The position numbers and the translations under genes are program-made. A model generated the notes under the pieces. The model did no database searches, had not been told where the DNA came from, and saw only the letters and a list, made by a program, of their open reading frames with translations. DNA of 5,596 nucleotides from CBDUWP01 sp965370955 (GTDB taxonomy: Bacteria; Planctomycetota; Phycisphaerae; Sedimentisphaerales; Anaerobacaceae): NCBI GenBank assembly GCA_965370955.1, contig CBDUWP010000089.1, positions 1 to 5,596 on the forward strand. Reading direction: 5' to 3'. Every line of letters begins with the position of its first letter. The stretch's first letter is position 1. This document shows, in pieces, positions 1 through 5,596 of the stretch.

Positions 1-1079
1 ATTATAATCGACATTAGCAAAAGAATTAAAAAGAATTTTATCCCTATTTTAGCTGTTTTTGGTGTTGGATAATTCAACATTTTCTGTATCCTCCTTTTTA
101 GTAAACTTTTCGATTCCACAACCCCTATAAATTTCAAACTAAGCGAGGGCCGTTTCATCAACATTTTCGCAACATTAACAAGAGCCAACGGATATTGACT
201 TGCTCTTTCATCCATCATAACCATTATTGTTTCATCCACAGCTTGCTCTCTAATATTTTTGACCACCGCACATGCCACCCACAACAATGGATTATAAAAA
301 TAAAATATCTGTAATAGCGTCTGCACAAAATTCACTAACAAATCAGCTCTTTTGACATGCACCAATTCATGCAACAAAATCATTCTTAGTTGTGACGATC
401 CAAGATTTCGTAAAATATTTTCCGGCATCAAAATCACCGGCTTAAAAAGCCCACATACAGCCGGACTGTTAGCATTTGGCGAAATTTTAAGTTCAACATT
501 TCTTTTAACATTCACTTGTGTTTTGCAGAATTCCATAACATCTACCATGATTTTCGGTGCTGGTTTAGCTTGGCGAATTAACCCATAAACAAACCTCATT
601 TTTTGCGCCAACAATAACAACATTGCAATCACGATCACAAACCAGAGTAAAAAAACAGCCCCTTGCCACTTAAGTGACACTCCGGCATTCTTACTGCCAT
701 ATTGCTGGCTTGGCATTTGAGTTTCTGGATTTATATCATCATATACTGCTTCGTTTGCGGTCATTTGTTGATTTGCTGTTTGTATGTTTACACCGATAGT
801 GTTTTGCTGATAGCCTATGGTGGATACCAAAACAGACGGCAATTTATTTTGACATATTGTAGCTGCAGATTCAGGCAATGTTAGTGACATTGGCAATATT
901 AATTTCAGAAAAATCAACATCCAAAAACAATATCTAACTATAGCCCTAACTTTTTTCCTAATTAGGACATCCAACAACAGTAATCCAATGATCACAACGA
1001 TGCTTTGTGCTAAAACTGGCCAACTAAAATCAACAAACATTTGCCCAACAATATTTATAATTTTAATAATAGTTTCCAT
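1..1079 (-). CDS. BlaR1-like M56 family membrane zinc peptidase, 3' end beyond window
   Basis: This reading frame is open from the ATG at 1079 to the left edge (359 codons, no stop), so the C-terminus is missing. Hydrophobic segments lie near residues 18-40, 46-66, 138-158 and 347-359. Between the third and fourth is a cytosolic-type M56 peptidase domain with zinc motif HELVH (237-241). The later REQAVDE segment supplies the probable third ligand E278 and the conserved D282. The PAVCGLFKPVILMPE stretch (206-220) is also typical of the family. In known BlaR1/MecR1 proteins, a signal activates the protease, which leads to loss of the partner repressor. The repressor gene is directly upstream, 12 nt away, and a good Shine-Dalgarno (GAGGTGA, 1082-1088) precedes this start. 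The signal cannot be told: any C-terminal sensor lies outside the window, and no penicillin-binding domain is seen. Planctomycetes carry many such pairs, so beta-lactam sensing should not be assumed. Confidence 0.93.
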   Translation of the reverse strand, partial: METIIKIINIVGQMFVDFSWPVLAQSIVVIIGLLLLDVLIRKKVRAIVRYCFWMLIFLKLILPMSLTLPESAATICQNKLPSVLVSTIGYQQNTIGVNIQTANQQMTANEAVYDDINPETQMPSQQYGSKNAGVSLKWQGAVFLLWFVIVIAMLLLLAQKMRFVYGLIRQAKPAPKIMVDVMEFCKTQVNVKRNVELKISPNANSPAVCGLFKPVILMPENILRNLGSSQLRMILLHELVHVKRADLLVNFVQTLLQIFYFYNPLLWVACAVVKNIREQAVDETIMVMMDERASQYPLALVNVAKMLMKRPSLSLKFIGVVESKSLLKRRIQKMLNYPTPKTAKIGIKFFLILLLMSII

Positions 1080-1091
1080 AATCACCTCGGC

Positions 1092-1493
1092 TTATAATCC
1101 GTTTTGATTTTTTCCATATTTTTTTCTTTTTTTCAGCATTTCTTGTATTTGCTCTAATTCAGCATCACTTAGCTTGTCGCTATCTATCAAAAATTGCATC
1201 ATAGGTGCAAAAGCCCCTTTGAATGCTTTTTTAACAACGGACAATATCTCATTTGATTGAGCCTGTTTTTCCGTTAATAATGATTTATAGATTGTCAGAT
1301 TTCTAATTTTTTCAGCTGAAAGCATTTTTTTTTCGACCATTCGATCCATCAATGTTTTGACGGTGCTATAGGTCCAGTTGGTTTGTTTTTCGAGCATTTG
1401 CTGAACATCTGGTGCTGTAGAAAAACTTTTTCCCCAGATAGCCTTCATAATCAGCCATTGTGATTTAGTTAATTCTTTTTTTTGTTTTGCCAT
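1092..1493 (-). CDS. BlaI/MecI/CopY family transcriptional repressor
   Basis: A 133-residue protein, close to the usual BlaI/MecI length of about 125 residues. The N-terminal winged helix covers roughly residues 5-75: LTKSQWLIMKAIW opens it, the recognition helix lies in WTYSTVKTLMDRMVEKKML (40-58), and the wing is RNLTIYKSLL. Residues 78-123 form the helical dimerisation region. As known for the family, a dimer binds TACA-N2-TGTA operators and is inactivated after the partner M56 protease responds to its signal. Q100-F101 falls where S. aureus BlaI is cut (N101-F102), so cleavage there is possible but unproven. The start is supported by GGAG five nt upstream of the ATG. It is the first gene of an operon with the M56 peptidase and has a perfect operator 31 nt upstream, which indicates autorepression. 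The C-terminus is lysine-rich. Confidence 0.95.
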   Translation of the reverse strand: MAKQKKELTKSQWLIMKAIWGKSFSTAPDVQQMLEKQTNWTYSTVKTLMDRMVEKKMLSAEKIRNLTIYKSLLTEKQAQSNEILSVVKKAFKGAFAPMMQFLIDSDKLSDAELEQIQEMLKKRKKYGKNQNGL

Positions 1494-1523
1494 TTCATCT
1501 CCAGTAGCTTTAACTATGTAAAA

Positions 1524-1547
1524 CTTACTCTACAACTGTAGAGTAAG
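1524..1547. promoter_or_regulatory. BlaI-type operator (perfect inverted repeat)
   Basis: Two 11-nt arms (CTTACTCTACA and its exact reverse complement) flank the dinucleotide AC. The core at 1531-1540 is TACAACTGTA, which fits the TACA-N2-TGTA pattern known for BlaI/MecI operators. It lies 31 nt upstream of the BlaI-family gene and about 70 nt upstream of the divergent sigma gene's start. Repressor bound here should block the minus-strand promoter. I infer that it is the operator of the adjacent repressor. No second full copy is seen in the window. Confidence 0.9.
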
Positions 1548-1549
1548 CA

Positions 1550-1580
1550 ACTATAAATCAAAAATTAACAAAAAAAGACA
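1550..1580 (-). promoter_or_regulatory. Candidate promoter for the BlaI/M56 operon
   Basis: On the minus strand, TATAGT (1555 down to 1550) is a good -10 match. The best -35 candidate, TGTCTT (1580-1575), is weak and 19 nt away. The -10 would place the start of transcription near 1543, inside the inverted-repeat operator, as expected for a repressor-controlled promoter. Position supports it, but the -35 match does not. Confidence 0.4.
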
Positions 1581-1599
1581 TTTAGAATCATGGGAAAGG

Positions 1600-1608
1600 T
1601 GCTACAAT
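1600..1608 (+). promoter_or_regulatory. Extended -10 promoter of the sigma-factor gene, probably leaderless transcript
   Basis: TGCTACAAT is an extended -10 (TG, one base, then TACAAT at 1603-1608, one mismatch from TATAAT). No good -35 is seen at the usual spacing, which extended -10 promoters tolerate. An A-rich run at 1561-1577 resembles an UP element. Initiation 6-7 nt downstream would fall at about 1615, the A of the ATG. The only purine-rich Shine-Dalgarno-like run (AAGG, 1596-1599) is 15 nt from the ATG and upstream of the transcription start. The mRNA is therefore probably leaderless. Confidence 0.6.
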
Positions 1609-1614
1609 ACAGAT

Positions 1615-1830
1615 ATGCGTAAGATCAAAAACACAAATTTAGCACAGCTTTTAATGCAATTACGATTTACTCCAGAGAAAAAACGTCGTCAACAGCTCGA
1701 TTCTGCTGAACAGTTGTATCATTTATTAGATCCTGCCAAAAAATATCCATTTGAATTTGTTTGTTTTAAGATAACTTCAGTTCGGCTAAAAATTGGATCC
1801 AGCAGCCCGATATTGACGGTCAGGATTTGA
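1615..1830 (+). pseudogene. N-terminal segment of the sigma factor gene, separated by a -1 frame change
   Basis: This 71-codon frame starts at ATG 1615 behind the extended -10 promoter and ends in TGA at 1828-1830. Its first ~54 residues (MRKIKNTNLAQLLMQLRFTP... through YPFEFVCFKIT) look like a genuine domain and resemble, from memory, the start of multi-HTH sigma-like proteins in Phycisphaerae. The last ~12 residues look like out-of-frame sequence. The downstream frame opens after a TAA at 1767-1769 and reads NWIQQPDIDGQDLINDL into the next part, so one frameshift between 1770 and 1830 joins them. A run of five A at 1788-1792 is the likeliest site and would give about 549 residues. Alternatives are a separate small protein translationally coupled through the TTGA overlap at 1827-1830, or a sequencing error. 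The function of this segment alone is unknown. Confidence 0.65.
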
Positions 1831-3263
1831 TTAACGATTTACAGTTATTCACGACCAAGCTCAGCCGCCAGTTAAAAACTTTCGCCAGAGATCAATCCCA
1901 GCAAATATATACAATCGACCAACTAGCCAAACACATGCAGGTATCCACTAAAACAGTTAGCCGGTGGCGTACTAAGGGTTTATTAGCTCGGCGATTCATT
2001 TTTAAGAACGGCGAAAAAAAATTAGGTTTTCTTCAGTCTTCGATTGACTTTTTTCTATCTCGCAATCGCGACCTTGTTGCCAAAGCCAAGAATTTTAACA
2101 GATTAAATAACCGTCAAAAACAAAAGCTGATAGACATCGCCTTAGAATTTTCCAACACGACGAATATGTCTCGCCACCAAATCATAAAAACAATTGCTTC
2201 AAAGATGCAGTTGTCTCATGAAACGGTTCGCTACACATTAATCAATTACAGTCAAATAAACCCCAAGCATCCTGAATTTAACAAGCAGATCAGTTACGTC
2301 ACCAGCCGCCAAAAATCCAGCATTTATAAATGTTATCGTAATGGTATGAGAGTTTCTGAGTTAACAAAAAAATTCCATAAAGGTAAGAGTTCTATTTACC
2401 GCATAATCAATCGCAAGCGAGCCGAAGATTTGTTGGGCAAAAAAATTGAATTCATTGACAGCCCCAGCTTTCATCGTCCAAATGCTCAATCTCTCATTTT
2501 TAAATATAACATTGAGAATTCACTTCCAAAGCCTACAAGCCATAGCCACGGTAATTACTTACAATTAAATCGCAGCCAAGAGAAAAATTTATTCAAGCGT
2601 TATAACTATCTCAAATACTTAGCATTGAAACAGACTCGCGAAATACATTTAAGTGACATTAAAAGTCAGCTTCTCAAGAAAATAGAATCAAATTTAGAAC
2701 AAGCCCAACAAACCAAGACCATTTTGATAGAAGCCAGTTTGAAGTTGGTCATTGCTGTTGCTAAAAAACATTTCACAAGTTCCTCCAACAGATCAGATTT
2801 AATTGGCGACGGCAATATGTCACTCATGTCAGCTGTTGAAAAATTCGACTACACGAAGGGCTTTCGCTTTAGCACCTATGCTCGATGGATAATCGTCAAG
2901 GATTTCGCCAAAAAGCTTCCAGCCGAATACAAACGTTTAGATAAAGCCTCTGGTGCGATGAATCAGATAGAGCAAGATTTAAGAATCGAAGAATCGTTCG
3001 ACATCAATATTCGCGAGCAAGCCAATAAGGATTTAATCAGTATCATCAAAAACGAGTTAGTGCCTCGCGAGCAGCACATCATCATCAATCATTTTGGTCT
3101 GATTGGCACCTTGATTCGCAAAGAGCGAAAAACCCTTCAGCAAATCGGCCAAGATCTCGGCATCACAAAGGAGCGCACTCGCCAACTGGAACTCCATGCC
3201 CTTCAAAAACTTCGCCAATCATTGAGCATAGAGCAATTCGAGCAATTGACTACCGGCCGCTAG
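1827..3263 (+). CDS. Sigma-70 family protein with multiple N-terminal HTH segments (main part of a frameshifted gene)
   Basis: The 478-codon frame from a TTG at 1827 carries a MerR-like HTH at residues 27-50 (YTIDQLAKHMQVSTKTVSRW). Two further HTH-like segments lie at about 112-141 and 174-198 (KGKSSIYRIINRKRA). A proline/histidine-containing linker (232-247) follows. Sigma region 1.2 is at about 247-262 and region 2 at 297-363 (SLKLVIAVAKKH, FDYTKGFRFSTYARW). Region 4 is at 404-466, where TLQQIGQDLGITKERTRQLE closely matches the -35-reading helix of primary sigma factors. The ~40-residue linker at 364-403 is too short for a normal region 3. By family, it should bind core RNA polymerase and direct promoter choice. 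The TTG is a poor start because AGGA lies only one base before it. The natural start is probably ATG 1615, with a frameshift between. No anti-sigma gene is adjacent. The family call is firm; the promoters it reads are unknown. Confidence 0.88.
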   Translation: MINDLQLFTTKLSRQLKTFARDQSQQIYTIDQLAKHMQVSTKTVSRWRTKGLLARRFIFKNGEKKLGFLQSSIDFFLSRNRDLVAKAKNFNRLNNRQKQKLIDIALEFSNTTNMSRHQIIKTIASKMQLSHETVRYTLINYSQINPKHPEFNKQISYVTSRQKSSIYKCYRNGMRVSELTKKFHKGKSSIYRIINRKRAEDLLGKKIEFIDSPSFHRPNAQSLIFKYNIENSLPKPTSHSHGNYLQLNRSQEKNLFKRYNYLKYLALKQTREIHLSDIKSQLLKKIESNLEQAQQTKTILIEASLKLVIAVAKKHFTSSSNRSDLIGDGNMSLMSAVEKFDYTKGFRFSTYARWIIVKDFAKKLPAEYKRLDKASGAMNQIEQDLRIEESFDINIREQANKDLISIIKNELVPREQHIIINHFGLIGTLIRKERKTLQQIGQDLGITKERTRQLELHALQKLRQSLSIEQFEQLTTGR

Positions 3264-3355
3264 TTACTTTTCGAGATTTTCATAAGAAATGAATTACGCT
3301 TTTTGAGCAACATCATCATCAACATTTTTTCTAGGCAATTCCGTAAACTGCTTCG
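3264..3355. other. Short convergent intergenic region without a clear terminator
   Basis: This 92-nt gap lies between the ends of the sigma gene and the PilZ gene. It has T-rich runs and a CATCATCATC triplet run. The only hairpin noted (3335-3351, 6-bp stem, on the minus strand) has no following U-tract. I see no gene and no convincing intrinsic terminator. Confidence 0.55.
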
Positions 3356-3745
3356 TTAGATTGTCACTGCCTGCATTTTTTGTTGCATATCGAATTCGTT
3401 TTCGCCTTGATGTCCCGGCTGAAACGGCAATGGCATTGAAAATGTAATCGCAACTTTTCTCACCATATCGTTGATATGATCAACACGTTGCACAGTTGCT
3501 TGCCTCGTGAAATTACCCATTTCAAACCCGTCATTATCACTAAATCTGGGGATGCTAAAACGAGCCGTTAGATTTTGACCTTGATAGGGACATTGTTCAT
3601 GGCTGTAGCATGTAAAAGCAGCGCCGCCGCTTGAAACATCGAACATTTGTCCTTGGGTGAGCATTTCGTTAAAATTTTCGGCAAACCACAATGGCCAGCT
3701 GTAATGTAATCTTTTTTCTCGTCTCCGTTCGTCTGCTGATTCCAT
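3356..3745 (-). CDS. Stand-alone PilZ domain protein, probable c-di-GMP effector
   Basis: The 129-residue protein is essentially one PilZ domain. Both ligand motifs are present: RxxxR as RREKR (8-12) and DxSxxG as DVSSGG (36-41). These are followed by beta-strand-like stretches such as ATVQRVDHI and VRKVAITF. PilZ domains bind cyclic di-GMP and usually control motility, exopolysaccharide or surface behaviour; the target here cannot be told. No signal peptide or membrane segment is seen, so it is probably cytosolic. The ATG at 3745 is preferred because GGAG lies 8 nt before it. An in-frame ATG at 3763 would add six residues (MIGEAN) but lacks a good Shine-Dalgarno. It is on the same strand as murD but about 270 nt away, so separate transcription is likely. 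Two cysteines (46, 52) sit in an insert after the DxSxxG motif and may be a feature of this subgroup. Confidence 0.88.
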   Translation of the reverse strand: MESADERRREKRLHYSWPLWFAENFNEMLTQGQMFDVSSGGAAFTCYSHEQCPYQGQNLTARFSIPRFSDNDGFEMGNFTRQATVQRVDHINDMVRKVAITFSMPLPFQPGHQGENEFDMQQKMQAVTI

Positions 3746-4014
3746 GTTGGCTTCTCCGATCATTTTAATTACTTTTAAAAACTCATTTGCTGGTCATAAT
3801 TCCCCACTTAAGTATTGTTTCGACAGAACAAGGAAAACTCTTAATATCAAACATTTAACAAACTCAAAATTAATTATAAAAATTGAAATTTCAGCCTTTG
3901 TTCGCCGTTAAAAAACCTCTGGCAACATACCTTAGCCCGATAACACAATCGATAGCCAAATTGCAAAAAAGTGAAAAGGATTTTGCCCCCTGCCAAATCA
4001 CAATGTTTTTCAAA
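3746..4014. other. Gene-free stretch between murD and the PilZ gene
   Basis: About 270 nt without a credible gene. On the minus strand it holds an exact TATAAT (3878 down to 3873) lacking a good -35, so a PilZ-gene promoter with a leader of about 120 nt is possible. A four-codon frame (ATG 3797 to TGA 3783) follows a GGGGA run and could be a chance leader ORF. Just past the murD stop, a weak hairpin at 3977-3991 followed by T-runs might slow polymerase. I recognise no riboswitch; in particular, I do not see a c-di-GMP riboswitch pattern. Confidence 0.45.
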
Positions 4015-5367
4015 TCATTTTGGTTTGATTTGTTTTACAAGTTCAGTAAAAACAGTTCCCCGATGTTGAAAATTGTCGAACATATCATAACTCGCGCAAG
4101 CCGGACTAAGCACTACAGCATCTCCTTTTTGCGCTATGCTTTCTGCAATTTCAACAGCTTTTGCCATAGAGTCAGCTGTGATTACCAAATTTTCATTAGA
4201 ACTAATTTTCTTAATTTCTGCCGCGATTTTTTTTGCGGTTTGGCCTATGAGTATTGCCACTTTTGCTTTTTCTACAATTTTTTTCGCGAGATTTTGAAAT
4301 TCGGTTCCTTTATCATAACCTCCCGCGATAATGATAGGGTCATCAAAAGCCTCCAGCGCAACAATCGCACTTTCTTCTGTCGTGGAGATTGAATCGTTAT
4401 ACCATTTAGTGCCATTGATTTCAGCCGCCAATTCCAACCTATAATCCAGCGATTCAAATGAGCCGACAGCATCTGCAATGTCACCATCTGTAATACAAAA
4501 GTGTTTTGCCACAGCGATTGCCGCTGCAAGATTACTAAGATTTGCTTCACCGGGCAATTTATAATTACGTTTAATTTTTTGGCTGACATCCTGTGCCGCA
4601 TATTTAACACACACTCTATTGCCATCTTTGCTATATTTCTCAAACCATTGGCAACTTACTTTGTCATCACCATTAAATATCGAAAGCGGTTTGACATTTT
4701 CCTTTGTCCTTTGATATTTAAATATATTTTCTTTTGCCCCGCAATAATCCTCAAAAGTCCCATGCCTATCGAGATGGTTTGGCGTCAAATTTGTTAATAG
4801 CGCGACATCCGGAGCCTTTTTAATATTAGCAAGCTGCTCTGTTTGAAAACTCGACAACTCTAGGACTACAATATCGTTCGGTTTAATTTGTGAAATTTTC
4901 GTAAGCAGCGGTTGATTACCGATATTGCCTCCGATATGTACATTTTCTTCGAGACATTTTTTGAGTATATGCGTTATGAGTGATGTCGTTGTGCTTTTTC
5001 CGTTAGAACCTGTTATTCCAACAATTTGCGAGTGACATAGTTCAAAAAAGATATTGATTTGACTTGTAACAAATGCGCCATTTTTTTCAGCTATCTGTAA
5101 AAATTTATTATTTGGAGCCACCGCTGGATTAGCAATAACAATTTCAGCCTCAGCAAAGTCACTCTCTATATGTCCCCCTAGATGCAACACCACTGGCAGT
5201 ATTTCGATCTTCTCCATTGCCAGAGACAATTCATTTTTTTCACATAAATCAGTTACCGTAACATTCGCTCCGCAATCATAGACAAACTTTGCAGAATCTG
5301 CGCCGCCTCCGAACCGACCCAATCCCATTATTAACACTTTTTTATTTTCAAAAAAGCCTTTATCCAT
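4015..5367 (-). CDS. murD: UDP-N-acetylmuramoyl-L-alanine--D-glutamate ligase (MurD)
   Basis: MurD (EC 6.3.2.9) adds D-glutamate to UDP-MurNAc-L-alanine with ATP in the cytosol, the second amino-acid step of peptidoglycan precursor synthesis. The 450-residue length is normal. Domain 1 opens with VLIMGLGRFGGG (11-22). The ATP loop is GITGSNGKST (117-126). Catalytic residues fit the family: E170 in ELSSFQ, H198 in NLTPNHLDRH, and K212, the position carbamylated in E. coli MurD. Domain 3 has NDSISTTEE (324-332), GGYDKG (349-354) and SPACASYDMFDNFQHRG (421-437). The ATG at 5367 is fixed by an in-frame stop at 5374-5376; no strong Shine-Dalgarno is seen. The partial gene upstream ends 14 nt away, so co-transcription is likely. 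Oddities are YRLE instead of HRLE, AN instead of HN at 275-276, and DSIST instead of DSKAT, which I believe some other MurDs share. The call is secure. Confidence 0.97.
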   Translation of the reverse strand: MDKGFFENKKVLIMGLGRFGGGADSAKFVYDCGANVTVTDLCEKNELSLAMEKIEILPVVLHLGGHIESDFAEAEIVIANPAVAPNNKFLQIAEKNGAFVTSQINIFFELCHSQIVGITGSNGKSTTTSLITHILKKCLEENVHIGGNIGNQPLLTKISQIKPNDIVVLELSSFQTEQLANIKKAPDVALLTNLTPNHLDRHGTFEDYCGAKENIFKYQRTKENVKPLSIFNGDDKVSCQWFEKYSKDGNRVCVKYAAQDVSQKIKRNYKLPGEANLSNLAAAIAVAKHFCITDGDIADAVGSFESLDYRLELAAEINGTKWYNDSISTTEESAIVALEAFDDPIIIAGGYDKGTEFQNLAKKIVEKAKVAILIGQTAKKIAAEIKKISSNENLVITADSMAKAVEIAESIAQKGDAVVLSPACASYDMFDNFQHRGTVFTELVKQIKPK

Positions 5368-5381
5368 AGCAATTTACTTTA

Positions 5382-5596
5382 TCATTCAAGATTGTTTTTA
5401 TTTTCTGCCAATTTATATTTCGTACTACTTACTCTATTTCGCCAACTGCATTGCCAATTTTCGAACAATATTTTTTTTCCGTTTTTGATACCATTAATTT
5501 TAAAGATCGTTTTCTTTCTCCACTCGAGTATTTCGCCAGCCACCACCACGCTTTCGTTTGGATCTATTTGCATCATATTATGTTCATCTGGATCTT
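5382..5596 (-). CDS. 3' end of an unidentified gene upstream of murD, possibly hotdog-fold
   Basis: The minus-strand frame is open from the right edge to a TGA at 5382-5384, giving about 71 visible residues and ending 14 nt before murD. An internal ATG at 5576 exists, but the frame continues upstream of it (DPDEHN then MM). The window therefore most likely shows only the C-terminus of a longer protein. The stretch ESVVVAGEILEWRKKTIFKINGI with a following KNGKKILFENW has the alternating strand pattern seen at the end of hotdog-fold acyl-ACP dehydratases (FabZ-like). This is a weak, by-eye resemblance with no catalytic residues in view. The tail (RNRVSSTKYKLAENKNNLE) is polar. Tight spacing suggests an operon with murD. 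It is not recognisable as mraY, murF or another usual neighbour of murD. Confidence 0.55.
   Translation of the reverse strand, partial: DPDEHNMMQIDPNESVVVAGEILEWRKKTIFKINGIKNGKKILFENWQCSWRNRVSSTKYKLAENKNNLE

Noticed and set aside
352..884. Two plus-strand open frames of 78 and 60 codons
   Set aside because: They are antisense to the M56 peptidase frame, which has the HELVH motif and membrane segments.
1..1493. Beta-lactam resistance locus (blaI-blaR1-blaZ type)
   Set aside because: No beta-lactamase or penicillin-binding sensor domain is visible. BlaI/M56 pairs are common in planctomycetes without known resistance roles, so only the family name is used.
1764..1770. TTTTAAG as a -1 slippery heptamer in the sigma gene
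   Set aside because: A -1 slip here would read TAA (1767-1769) at once, so it cannot join the two frames. Any shift must occur after 1769.
3335..3351. Hairpin in the convergent gap, possible terminator of the PilZ gene
   Set aside because: The 6-bp stem includes a G-U pair and is followed by CUAGAAAAAA rather than a U-tract. It also does not form well on the plus strand.
3783..3797. Four-codon leader ORF (M-T-S-K) before the PilZ gene
   Set aside because: It follows a GGGGA run, but the frame is tiny, there is no attenuator structure, and it is easily produced by chance.
3977..3991. Possible intrinsic terminator after murD
   Set aside because: The stem is only about 4 bp with a wobble pair. 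Downstream T-runs exist, but the hairpin is too weak to call.
3883..4392. Plus-strand open frame of 169 codons
   Set aside because: It starts at TTG and mostly runs antisense to the well-supported murD. Its product is rich in F, C and Y with no recognisable domain, as expected for a shadow frame.
4272..4797. Two further open frames (one per strand) inside murD
   Set aside because: Both lie fully within murD in other frames and show no domain or ribosome-site support.

Overview
This is an AT-rich bacterial window with six protein-coding loci. The best guess for the host is a planctomycete of the class Phycisphaerae. The guess rests on three things: a glycine-rich MurD N-terminus (GLGRFGGG), a sigma factor with several helix-turn-helix segments ahead of its sigma regions, and a BlaI-type repressor paired with an M56 metallopeptidase. 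All three match what I remember of that lineage. This is inference from family knowledge; no search was run.

Left part (1-1493, minus strand): a two-gene operon. A BlaI/MecI/CopY-family repressor (1092-1493) is followed after 12 nt by a BlaR1-like M56 membrane zinc peptidase (1079 down to the window edge). Upstream of the repressor lies a perfect 11+2+11 nt inverted repeat with a TACA-N2-TGTA core, the expected BlaI operator. The layout implies autorepression relieved by the membrane peptidase.

Middle (1600-3263, plus strand): a divergently transcribed sigma-70-family gene. An extended -10 element ends 6 nt before the ATG at 1615, so its mRNA is probably leaderless or nearly so. The gene is interrupted: 1615-1830 encodes an N-terminal segment in one frame, and the remainder (HTH segments, then sigma regions 1.2, 2 and 4) lies in the -1 frame. 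The two frames overlap only between 1770 and 1830. One frameshift there would join them into a protein of about 549 residues. It may be a real indel, an assembly error or recoding.

Right part (3356-5596, minus strand): a stand-alone PilZ protein with both c-di-GMP-binding motifs, convergent with the sigma gene. Next comes a gene-free stretch of about 270 nt, then a complete murD (UDP-MurNAc-L-Ala:D-Glu ligase). Its upstream neighbour is the 3' end of an unidentified gene that runs off the window and may have a hotdog fold. No other division or cell-wall gene is visible beside murD.

No tRNA, rRNA, CRISPR array, insertion sequence or convincing intrinsic terminator was seen. The most unusual content is the sigma locus: its domain order, altered -10-reading helix, likely leaderless start and frame break.
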